The notes: generated by a model not told the origin, from the sequence alone. Positions 1 through 5,789 are shown, counted from the stretch's first letter. The stretch: 5,789 nucleotides of DNA from Prevotellaceae bacterium UBA3646 (GCA_002373535.1 DFKL01000156.1:1-5789), one strand, 5' to 3'. A program made the numbers and translations.

Positions 1-3000
1 TTGCCGCAGAAGCGGTCGTCGCTGAAGGCTATCAGGTCACGGTTCTTTGCCTTTGCAATAGATGGGATACGGTATGGACGACCATGCTCGTATGTGTAGA
101 AAAGGTTCTGCCTTTCGTTAGCCGTAAATGTAACGGTAGCCTCTGCTCCGTCAACAGGAATGTTGTCTATCGTAGCGGTAGCGTTTGTGTTTCCTCCGTA
201 AGTCACACCACTAAAGTCATAACCAGCAAACTTGGGGCTTCCCTCAGCGATGGTTATGGCAACACCCTTCGGAGCGCGGATTTTTACAGTCGTAATCGTA
301 CCAGCCTCTGTCAAGTCTCCCAGGTTCAGACGTGTTGTGTGTGTCTGACCTTTGTATGTTACGGCAAGACTGCCTACTTTGCTGTTAATTGGGTATATCT
401 TTTCTCCTGCAACGTTTACCGTTATCGTCAGTTCACCGCCAACTTCGGTTATTGTCCAGTGTGAACCGGCACCGTTGGCGTTCCAGTATTTCAGGGGGGC
501 ATTTGTATTTGCTCCGTACGAATTTAGAGCCATACCGGTAGAAGATTCTCCCACTCTTGCAATGGTGTAGCCTGCAGATGCTTCTGCATTCAGGTAACTC
601 TCACCCAGTGCCCAGGAGCAGGCTTCTGCAGCATCAACCATGGATGTAGTCGTACCGTCTACAATTGTCTCGGAGTCTGTGGTCATGGCCTTTGCTGTGC
701 CCGCAGCCTTGTTGTAAATCTTGAAGTTTGACTTATCACCGACAAAGCACCACAATTGGCTTTGATCAGAAACATTTGAAGCAATATTCTTTGGCGTATT
801 ATCAACCAGTCCCCAGGAATTGCCCTTGGCGTCTGCCTTGGCAAAATCAACGCGTACCCACTTGACATTCTCGTTCTGAGCCGTGAAATCAGCCTCTGTT
901 GTGAAGAAGTTCGGGGTCAGGTTGTTAATGATTGTCTTTGTACTTTTACCATTCCATTCAGATTCGCTTAAAGACGAAATATAACCAGGAACGGCAGATA
1001 CTGTTATTGTACCTTTTTGTACAAATGATGTACTTGAGAAAGTTACGGTTGAGCCTGTCTTGGTCTGACCGTTCCATGTATATGTTCCATCTACCCCAGG
1101 AATCGTATGCTTGATTGTAAGGGTGTTGGGCAAATTAAAGCTCCAAACGGCACCGTTATCGCCTTTGTTATAGTATTTGATTTGCTTTCCTTTTCCTTCG
1201 TATGAGTTTAACGTTTTGGCCGTTTCACCCTCGCGAGTAATCTCGTAACCAGCACCAGATGATATCAACGTCCATGAGCAGGCATTTGTCGCATTCGTCA
1301 GGGATACTGTCGTTCCATTACCAATGTTTGTTGCGTCAGTAGTAAGTGCAAGGCCGTTACCGGCTGCACGACTATAAATCTTGAAAGAAGTAGGAGAACC
1401 AACCAGACACCATTGGCGGTCATTGCCAATTATGTCTTCGTCTGCAAGGTTGCTTGGCGTAGCACCTGCGGATGTGCCAGAAATCTTCCAACTATATCCT
1501 GCGTCACGTACAAAGTTAATAGAAACCCATTTCTGACCAAATTCCGTACTAAAGATATCGTCAAGTGTCGGGATTGCATTAAACTTGATATTTGGTGTCC
1601 AATTACTTTGTGTATTACCATTGCTGGCCATAAGTCTAGGAGCGTAGGTTTCGCTTGTGCTTGACAATGCAATACGGTTTGCCTGGTTAGTAGTAGTTGG
1701 AGCAGTGCGATCAGAAACAAAGAATAAGTAATATGTACCAGGTTCTATGGCCTCATTGCTAAAATTATATGTCAAAAATATTGCGTTGTTGTTAGAGGGC
1801 AAAGCAGGATTGTTGACAGAAACGGCCTTAATGCTCTCATTCGTTAGTGTCGTGCTGTTAGAAACAACCATGTATGACTGATTGCCATCATTACCCCTCT
1901 CCTGCAATAACTGGATATTTTTCAATCCAGTCTTATGTATTCTCTTTCCATTTATATCTCTTGCCGGAATATTGAAGCCAATCCATTTGACGCCACAGCC
2001 ACCATTAGAGCACTTTGTGCCTGTACCGACAATAGTTTGTACTTCACCGTTTGTTTCTTCGGGCTCTGGGATAGTGCTAATTTCGGAAACGACGGAGGCA
2101 ATTTCATCTGTAGTCAAGACCCTGTTATATATATACAGAGCATCTATCTTCCTTGCGATTGCAGCATCAATCAAGAAATTCTTATATGTATTATCCTTGG
2201 TTTTCAAACCTGTGGCACTCCAGTATTGACTTTGACTGTTGCCATCAACATATATGCGTGTGCCATACTCATTGCCAGGATCTCCGATAGTAACGGTAAT
2301 GATATGGAATCCTTCACTAAGTGTGCTGGTTTTTAAAGTATTCCACTCGCCTCCTTTCCATAGACCTTCTAAATTGAGAGCGTTGCTCAGACCTATTCCA
2401 ATATTACCATCAGTAGTCCAGCTTGCATCTGTGCTGAATGTAAATATCTTGTTGAATGATGTTGGCGCAGCAAGGTTAATACGGAATGAAACCGTTGTTT
2501 GTGGACGATTTGTTTCTCCTGATGTCGGGAATGTGCTTAAACCGTTAGCGTTGGCTATGATAATGTCATCAGAGCTATTTGAATATAATGTAGAGTTGTT
2601 AGGATTAACAGTGAGTGTCTCGCTGTTAATGTCCTTTGTTCCGGCAAAGGCCTGTGCCAAAATAGACGAACCTGTTACCCAATATAAGGTCACGTCGCCA
2701 TTGTTTCCTTTAACTACAGAATATTTGCCTATGTTATCGTAAGATGCGGATAGTACGCCTTCTGTCTTTTCAAAGTTCTCTGCAGAGATATCGTATGTCA
2801 GCGTATTTACGGTAATGTCTGAACTTATGTTACCCAATACGACGGAGTGTAGAATAATCTCCGGTGATGTACTTTCACCCTCAATGGTAGCAGCGAATCT
2901 CAGGGAGTTAAATGTACGTGCAGTTCCTGACACATTGCTAAGCAAGTTAAATTTATTGGTTGTCTCATCTGTAACGACACCATAATTGATTGTAGTCGCA

Positions 3001-3464
3001 TCACCACCTTTTGCGCGTGCTAACTTAAAGTTAAATGTATTGCCATTACCTTCGAATGTAACGGGGACTGTACCACCGTCGTTGCCAGAGTTTGAAGCTC
3101 CCAAAGTTAGGGTGAGTGTAGAGCCATTTTTCAAGTTGAAATATTTGCCGTCACCCTGAAGTTTACGTATGTTTCCAATAGTAAGTGTTGCATTGTCCAA
3201 AATCATCTTTGGTACCCAACCCTCTAGGTCGGCAACAGTTCCGGATGCGTTGGTAATATTTACCAATGCCCATGCATTTGAATTTGTGGTCATAGGACCT
3301 GAGCCTGCTGTGGGGAAAGTTGTGCTTCCCGTCAAAGTCCAACTGTCTGCACTTGCCCATGATTCTGTAGTAATAGCCGTAGAGCTATTTTTCCAGGTGA
3401 ACTGTGCCCACGCTCCGAGGCTGCCTATAATCAGCGCAAGGAGTAAGAATAGTTTCCTTTTCAT
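1..3464 (-). CDS. Exo-alpha-sialidase (GH33), large multimodular secreted protein, N-terminal part only (C-terminus beyond window)
   Basis: The frame stays open for 1,154 codons from ATG at 3464 to the left edge; I translated it throughout and found no stop. Residues 1-20 are a Sec signal peptide (MKRK, hydrophobic core, AWA before Gln21). Then follow: ~22-320, beta-rich Thr/Ser/Asn/Gly sequence of unknown family; ~323-460, LamG-like module ending in YNRVLTTDEI (446-455); ~475-640, unassigned beta-rich module with Cys485 and Cys490; 645-867 and 868-1118, two homologous units (ricin-like trefoil plus beta-sandwich). From ~1121 the sequence matches the start of GH33 sialidases: YRIP with Arg1132, expected to be the first arginine of the carboxylate-binding triad, then LIAFSDDRFCG with Arg1151. 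GH33 enzymes hydrolyse terminal sialic acid from glycoproteins and mucins. The acid/base Asp, nucleophilic Tyr, remaining arginines, Asp boxes and any sorting domain are outside, so activity cannot be judged. No lipobox, so periplasmic or secreted. The start is secure because the signal peptide begins at this Met. Confidence 0.85.
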   Translation of the reverse strand, partial: MKRKLFLLLALIIGSLGAWAQFTWKNSSTAITTESWASADSWTLTGSTTFPTAGSGPMTTNSNAWALVNITNASGTVADLEGWVPKMILDNATLTIGNIRKLQGDGKYFNLKNGSTLTLTLGASNSGNDGGTVPVTFEGNGNTFNFKLARAKGGDATTINYGVVTDETTNKFNLLSNVSGTARTFNSLRFAATIEGESTSPEIILHSVVLGNISSDITVNTLTYDISAENFEKTEGVLSASYDNIGKYSVVKGNNGDVTLYWVTGSSILAQAFAGTKDINSETLTVNPNNSTLYSNSSDDIIIANANGLSTFPTSGETNRPQTTVSFRINLAAPTSFNKIFTFSTDASWTTDGNIGIGLSNALNLEGLWKGGEWNTLKTSTLSEGFHIITVTIGDPGNEYGTRIYVDGNSQSQYWSATGLKTKDNTYKNFLIDAAIARKIDALYIYNRVLTTDEIASVVSEISTIPEPEETNGEVQTIVGTGTKCSNGGCGVKWIGFNIPARDINGKRIHKTGLKNIQLLQERGNDGNQSYMVVSNSTTLTNESIKAVSVNNPALPSNNNAIFLTYNFSNEAIEPGTYYLFFVSDRTAPTTTNQANRIALSSTSETYAPRLMASNGNTQSNWTPNIKFNAIPTLDDIFSTEFGQKWVSINFVRDAGYSWKISGTSAGATPSNLADEDIIGNDRQWCLVGSPTSFKIYSRAAGNGLALTTDATNIGNGTTVSLTNATNACSWTLISSGAGYEITREGETAKTLNSYEGKGKQIKYYNKGDNGAVWSFNLPNTLTIKHTIPGVDGTYTWNGQTKTGSTVTFSSTSFVQKGTITVSAVPGYISSLSESEWNGKSTKTIINNLTPNFFTTEADFTAQNENVKWVRVDFAKADAKGNSWGLVDNTPKNIASNVSDQSQLWCFVGDKSNFKIYNKAAGTAKAMTTDSETIVDGTTTSMVDAAEACSWALGESYLNAEASAGYTIARVGESSTGMALNSYGANTNAPLKYWNANGAGSHWTITEVGGELTITVNVAGEKIYPINSKVGSLAVTYKGQTHTTRLNLGDLTEAGTITTVKIRAPKGVAITIAEGSPKFAGYDFSGVTYGGNTNATATIDNIPVDGAEATVTFTANERQNLFYTYEHGRPYRIPSIAKAKNRDLIAFSDDRFCG
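3..104 (-). other. Start of the GH33 sialidase catalytic beta-propeller
   Basis: Encodes residues ~1121-1154. HGRPYRIPSIAKAKN contains the (F/Y)RIP motif whose arginine binds the sialic acid carboxylate in GH33 enzymes. LIAFSDDRFCG follows at the usual distance, its Arg1151 matching the second conserved arginine of the D-x-R type motif. The catalytic Asp normally lies a few residues further on, beyond the edge. Confidence 0.85.
111..863 (-). repeat. Tandem unit B of the sialidase: ricin-like trefoil plus beta-sandwich
   Basis: Encodes residues 868-1118, beginning KWVRVDF, directly after unit A. It repeats the order of unit A: LWCFVG, FKIYNKAAG, ACSWALGES, LNSYGANTN and SHWTITEV. Cys906 and Cys949 keep exactly the 43-residue spacing of Cys686 and Cys729 in unit A, each offset by 220 residues. 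The beta-sandwich half (1009-1118) is longer than in unit A and ends in TVTFTANERQ, comparable with TEADFTAQNEN of unit A. The GH33 domain begins within a few residues. The copies are clearly diverged at the DNA level, so this is an old duplication. Confidence 0.7.
864..1532 (-). repeat. Tandem unit A of the sialidase: ricin-like trefoil plus beta-sandwich
   Basis: Encodes residues 645-867, beginning KWVSINF. Residues 645-778 carry three spaced W-motifs (RQWCLVG, ACSWTL, AVWSFNL), which resemble the QxW ends of the three lobes of a ricin-type beta-trefoil, with lobe starts such as FKIYSRAAG and YEITREGE. Cys686 and Cys729 are 43 residues apart and may pair. Residues 779-867 form a Thr-rich beta-sandwich-like segment (LTIKHTIPG to TEADFTAQNEN). 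The trefoil assignment is inferred from the pattern, not from a profile search. Confidence 0.6.
2085..2498 (-). other. LamG/concanavalin-like module within the sialidase
   Basis: This segment encodes residues ~323-460. It has the alternating strand pattern of a jelly-roll lectin: TTVSFRINL at the start, then HIITVTIGD and TRIYVDGNSQ, the usual 'applied to a labelled ligand' strands of LamG_3 proteins. It closes with ALYIYNRVLTTDEIASVV, which is close to the characteristic LamG_3 end (V-x-I-Y-N-R-x-L-s-x-x-E-I). LamG modules accompany many bacterial sialidases and usually bind glycan or help substrate targeting. Ligand specificity cannot be read from the sequence. Confidence 0.65.
3405..3464 (-). 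other. Signal peptide of the sialidase (type I)
   Basis: The first 20 residues have a basic n-region (KRK), a hydrophobic stretch LFLLLALIIG and a small-residue cleavage site AWA followed by Gln21. A pyroglutamate-forming Gln just after the cleavage site is common in Bacteroidetes exported proteins. No cysteine follows the hydrophobic core, which argues against a lipoprotein. Confidence 0.85.
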
Positions 3465-3501
3465 TTGGTAGTTTTTGTTAAGTTTGTTAGGTTATAGATG
3501 A
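3465..3501 (-). promoter_or_regulatory. AT-rich leader between the SGNH hydrolase and the sialidase
   Basis: This 37-bp spacer has no Shine-Dalgarno site. It is A-rich just before the ATG (AACAAAAACTACCAA), which suits Bacteroidetes translation initiation. I found neither a clear TAnnTTTG -7 element nor a terminator hairpin, so co-transcription with the upstream gene is possible. Two imperfect 9-bp direct copies (CCTAACAAA and CTTAACAAA on the minus strand, 3474-3491) are the only structure seen. Confidence 0.35.
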
Positions 3502-4341
3502 TTATATATTGTTTTCTTTCTTGTATGTCTCGTCGGCAGCGAGGATGGCGTGTGCCAGGAGGGTCCCCATCAGCTGGTAGCCGCTGTGGCTGAAATGAAT
3601 CAGGTCGCGGCGCATCATGTGCTGGCTTCTCCAGTTCCTCAGGGCGAATATCTCTCCTCCTACCGTAGTGTGCAGGTCAAAGACAGCTATTCCGTGTTCT
3701 GCGGCATACTGTCGCTGTGCTGCAGCAACGTCTTTCATGTGCCTTAGCGGTATTCGGTGCCAGTAGCATCCTGGCGGCGTGGTCAACAGAATCTTGGCTG
3801 TCGGGTTGCGTTTCTGTATACTTGTGCACAGCGAATCCATGTTGGCCTGCATGCTTTTTGAATCAAACCGACGTCCGTAGGCATCGTTTGTCCCCAGCGA
3901 GATTATTACAAGGTCCGGATGCAGGCTGTCAATCATTTGCAGCCTGCTTTCGTCCAGGAATGTATTATACGTGGCTCCGTTCTTGCCTATGGCATGGTAT
4001 ACTATACCCGGCCGGCCGGTCTCGGTGGCGAGTGCCGTCGTCTTATAGTTGATGACCTGTGGTTCTACAGCCTGGCTGCCCCATGCCTGCTCCAGGATGT
4101 GGCGCGTCTCCACGGAGAACGAGTGTCCCCTTACGTGGCTGTCCCCTATATGGACGATACGGGTTATTTCCCCCGAATGCAGTTTCTCGAATACCGGCGC
4201 CAGGACTTCCGGATTGGTAATCACAGGCTCGCAGGTCTTCAGGAAAGTCCTTGGGAATATGCCGTCCTGCCTTGCGTTGCAGCCGAGGCACACGGCCATG
4301 GCCGCAAGCGCGCAGGATATATGTAGAATCAGGTTCCTCAT
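3502..4341 (-). CDS. Exported SGNH/GDSL-family hydrolase, possible sialate or glycan O-acetylesterase
   Basis: This 279-aa protein has the four SGNH blocks in order. RIVHIGDSHVRGH holds the nucleophile Ser68, and GKNGATY holds the block II glycine (Gly119 or Gly122). SLGTND holds Asn152 of the oxyanion hole, and RRDLIHFSHSGYQ holds Asp246 and His249 in the usual DxxH arrangement. The fold hydrolyses ester bonds, often acetyl esters on sugars or peptidoglycan. The N-terminus is an export signal. Cys21 in CLGC could be lipidated, but Cys at -3 is not typical of a lipobox, so simple periplasmic export is also possible. The HIGDSH form resembles Bacteroidetes SGNH proteins linked to peptidoglycan or glycan O-acetylation. 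It starts 7 bp after the ackA stop with no Shine-Dalgarno site, which suggests translation on an ackA-containing mRNA. The sialidase gene follows 37 bp downstream. Sialate O-acetylesterase is inferred from that neighbour; peptidoglycan O-acetylesterase is the main alternative. Confidence 0.8.
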   Translation of the reverse strand: MRNLILHISCALAAMAVCLGCNARQDGIFPRTFLKTCEPVITNPEVLAPVFEKLHSGEITRIVHIGDSHVRGHSFSVETRHILEQAWGSQAVEPQVINYKTTALATETGRPGIVYHAIGKNGATYNTFLDESRLQMIDSLHPDLVIISLGTNDAYGRRFDSKSMQANMDSLCTSIQKRNPTAKILLTTPPGCYWHRIPLRHMKDVAAAQRQYAAEHGIAVFDLHTTVGGEIFALRNWRSQHMMRRDLIHFSHSGYQLMGTLLAHAILAADETYKKENNI

Positions 4342-4348
4342 CGTACTG

Positions 4349-5545
4349 CTATTTGTTGCACAGAGCTTGTGTGTCCAGGGCGATCATCAGTTCCTCGTCC
4401 GTAGGGATGCAGCATACCGTCACCTTGCTGTCGTCTGCACTGAGGATGGCCTCCGTGGCACGGCATGCGCGGTTCTTCCCGGCATCCATCTTTACGCCCA
4501 TGTATTCGAGGCCGGCAGTGGCACCCTCGCGTACCTCCCACTGGTTCTCGCCTGCGCCACCTGTGAACAGGATAATGTCAACACCGCCCATGGCAGCAGC
4601 ATACTGGCCAATGTATTTCTTTATGCGGTATGTGTACATCTCCTTGGCAAGGCGAGCCTTGTCGTTGCCTGCGGCGATGCCTGCCAGTATGTCGCGGAAG
4701 TCAGACGACAGCTGGCTGATGCCGGCAAGGCCCGACTGCTTGTTCAGCAGGTTGCTCAGTCCCTTGGTGTCAAGGTTCAGCTTGTCCATCAGGAAAGTCA
4801 CGGCTCCGGCATCGATGTCGCCTGAGCGTGTGCCCATGATGAGACCTTCCAGTGGAGTCAGACCCATTGAGGTATCCACGCACTTGCCGTCCTTTACCGC
4901 GGCAATGGATGCTCCGTTGCCTATGTGGCACGTGATTATCTTCTTGCCCTCAGGCTTTATTCCCAGGAACTGGCATACGCGCTGCGACACATAGCGGTGG
5001 CTTGTGCCGTGGAAACCGTAGCGTCGTACACCGTACTTGCTGTACAGTTCGTATGGCAGTGCGTACATATATGCGTAGTCGGGCATTGTCTGGTGGAAGG
5101 CCGTGTCGAAGACTCCGACCTGTGGGATGTCCGGAAGCAAGGCCGTCACGGCATTGACACCCTTTATGTTGGCAGGGTTGTGCAGCGGTGCCAGGTCGTT
5201 GCAGGCACTGAAGGCCTCCATTACCTGCGGAGTGAGCAGTACGCTCTGGTTGAACTTCTCGCCGCCGTGTACCATGCGGTGGCCTACGGCATCCAGTTCG
5301 TCAAGGTTCTTCAGTACGGCATATTCTCCTGTAGTCAGGACCTCAAAAATCCACTGTACGCCTGCAGTGTGCTCCTGCACGGGGCGCAGCATCTTGTGCT
5401 TCTCTCCGTTCAGCTTTACTGTGATGAAACTGTCGGGCAATCCGATTTTCTCAATTCCGCCGGATGTGACGACTGTCTTGTCGCTCATGTCATAGAGCGC
5501 ATATTTTATTGAACTGCTGCCGCAGTTGAGAACAAGTATTTTCAT
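4349..5545 (-). CDS. ackA: Acetate kinase
   Basis: AckA catalyses acetyl phosphate + ADP to acetate + ATP in the cytoplasm, reversibly, as the last step of acetate fermentation. The protein is 398 aa, the usual family length. It begins with MKILVLNCGSSSIKY (Asn7 of the first signature). Residues matching the known active site are Arg90 (VGHRMVHGG), Asp147 (VFDTAFHQ), His179 (YGFHGTSH), Arg240 (GTRSGD) and Glu384 (PTDEEL). The phosphate-binding loops HIGNGAS (207-213) and FTGGAGEN (327-334) and the second signature around YGFHGTSHRYV are intact. I chose the ATG at 5545; an in-frame ATG at 5599 would add 18 residues encoded mostly by the spacer repeat and would overlap the end of pta. It lies 43 bp after pta, the common pta-ackA pairing, and 7 bp before the SGNH hydrolase. 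No frameshift or missing key residue was seen. Confidence 0.98.
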   Translation of the reverse strand: MKILVLNCGSSSIKYALYDMSDKTVVTSGGIEKIGLPDSFITVKLNGEKHKMLRPVQEHTAGVQWIFEVLTTGEYAVLKNLDELDAVGHRMVHGGEKFNQSVLLTPQVMEAFSACNDLAPLHNPANIKGVNAVTALLPDIPQVGVFDTAFHQTMPDYAYMYALPYELYSKYGVRRYGFHGTSHRYVSQRVCQFLGIKPEGKKIITCHIGNGASIAAVKDGKCVDTSMGLTPLEGLIMGTRSGDIDAGAVTFLMDKLNLDTKGLSNLLNKQSGLAGISQLSSDFRDILAGIAAGNDKARLAKEMYTYRIKKYIGQYAAAMGGVDIILFTGGAGENQWEVREGATAGLEYMGVKMDAGKNRACRATEAILSADDSKVTVCCIPTDEELMIALDTQALCNK

Positions 5546-5553
5546 AGTCTTAA

Positions 5554-5581
5554 GTGAAAAGTGAAAAATGAAAAGTGAACA
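5554..5581. repeat. Four tandem 7-bp units in the pta-ackA spacer
   Basis: On the + strand the units read GTGAAAA, GTGAAAA, ATGAAAA and GTGAACA in strict 7-bp register; on the transcribed strand they read as TTTTCAC-type units. They fill most of the 43-bp spacer just upstream of the ackA start. I recall similar heptameric GTGAAAA/ATGAAAA tracts between genes in Bacteroidales, but that cannot be checked here. No function is established. Confidence 0.75.
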
Positions 5582-5588
5582 ATCTAAG

Positions 5589-5789
5589 TTACTTCGCATC
5601 CATTGCCTGGCATGCTGTGATGGCTACCATCTTGTAGATATCATCGACCGAGCAGCCGCGGCTGAGGTCGTTGACCGGACGTGCGATGCCTTGGAGGATA
5701 GGGCCGATTGCATCGGCTCCGCCGAGACGCTGCACGAGTTTGTAGGCGATGTTGCCCACTTCGAGGCATGGCACAACGAGCACGTTGGC
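5589..5789 (-). CDS. pta: Phosphate acetyltransferase, C-terminal 66 residues (N-terminus beyond window)
   Basis: Pta converts acetyl-CoA + phosphate to acetyl phosphate + CoA, supplying the substrate of acetate kinase. Only the C-terminal end is present. It reads ANVLVVPCLEVGNIAYKL, then LVQRLGGADAIGPILQG, PVNDLSRGCSVDDI and VAITACQAMDAK before TAA at 5589. The blocks P-x-L-E-x-G-N-I-x-Y-K, GPIL-x-G and PVNDLSRG are hallmark C-terminal motifs of the PTA_PTB family, where they contribute to the CoA and phosphate site. The frame runs to the last base of the window without a start, so the gene is cut by the edge. The end position is normal for the family. Confidence 0.96.
   Translation of the reverse strand, partial: ANVLVVPCLEVGNIAYKLVQRLGGADAIGPILQGIARPVNDLSRGCSVDDIYKMVAITACQAMDAK

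Noticed and set aside
683..1720. Short minus-strand frames at 683-868 and 1430-1720, which could suggest a frameshifted sialidase
   Set aside because: Codon-by-codon translation shows the main frame open without interruption from 3464 to base 3, so these are shadows and the gene is not broken.
1882..2742. + strand open frames of 115-167 codons opposite the LamG region of the sialidase
   Set aside because: The minus-strand frame is continuous and carries recognisable motifs; the + strand products look random and have no supported starts.
1..3464. Possible autotransporter or hemagglutinin instead of sialidase
   Set aside because: The beta-rich N-terminus alone would allow it, but the YRIP motif and the following SDDRFCG at the correct distance point to GH33.
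3465..3501. Rho-independent terminator between the SGNH hydrolase and the sialidase
   Set aside because: No GC-rich inverted repeat followed by a T-tract on the minus strand was found.
4049..5512. Long + strand open frames (up to 258 codons) opposite ackA and the SGNH gene
   Set aside because: They overlap each other and two clearly recognised minus-strand genes, show no recognisable domains, and are explained by the codon bias of those genes.
5554..5581. CRISPR-like array in the pta-ackA spacer
   Set aside because: Units are only 7 bp, contiguous and without spacers.
5546..5599. Upstream in-frame ATG at 5599 that would lengthen acetate kinase to 416 aa
   Set aside because: The 18 extra residues are encoded mainly by the heptamer repeat, overlap the last codons of pta and lack similarity to AckA, whose proteins start at MKILVLNCGSSS.

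Overview
The window looks like a piece of a Bacteroidales chromosome, most likely from a Prevotellaceae or Bacteroidaceae member of a mucosal or gut community. This rests on the phosphotransacetylase and acetate kinase sequences, on starts without Shine-Dalgarno sites, on a secreted mucin-type glycosidase, and on a heptameric AT-rich spacer repeat of a kind I associate with this order. The genus is inferred. All recognised genes lie on the minus strand, so the genetic order runs from the right edge to the left.

Layout in transcription order: (1) 5789-5589, the last 66 codons of a phosphate acetyltransferase (pta), cut by the window edge. (2) A 43-bp spacer holding four 7-bp repeat units. (3) 5545-4349, a complete acetate kinase (ackA, 398 aa) with all expected active-site residues. 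(4) After only 7 bp, 4341-3502, a 279-aa exported SGNH/GDSL-family hydrolase with its catalytic Ser, Asp and His motifs. (5) A 37-bp spacer without a recognisable promoter or terminator. (6) 3464 to the left edge, a single uninterrupted reading frame of at least 1,154 codons. It starts with a signal peptide and ends, at the edge, in the first residues of a GH33 exo-alpha-sialidase domain (YRIP arginine motif followed by a Ser-Asp-Asp-Arg motif). The roughly 1,120 residues before the catalytic domain are accessory modules: a beta-rich Thr/Asn/Gly region, a LamG-like module, an unassigned beta-rich module with a CX4C pair, and two tandem copies of a unit made of a ricin-like trefoil plus a beta-sandwich.

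How they may work together: pta-ackA is the standard acetyl-CoA/acetyl-phosphate/acetate route that gives ATP in fermenters. The SGNH hydrolase and the sialidase are both exported and adjacent. The simplest joint role is host sialoglycan processing, with the SGNH enzyme removing O-acetyl groups that block sialidase, but the sequence alone does not prove this. No RNA genes, CRISPR arrays, insertion sequences or attachment sites were seen, and no stretch above 50 bp lacks a gene.
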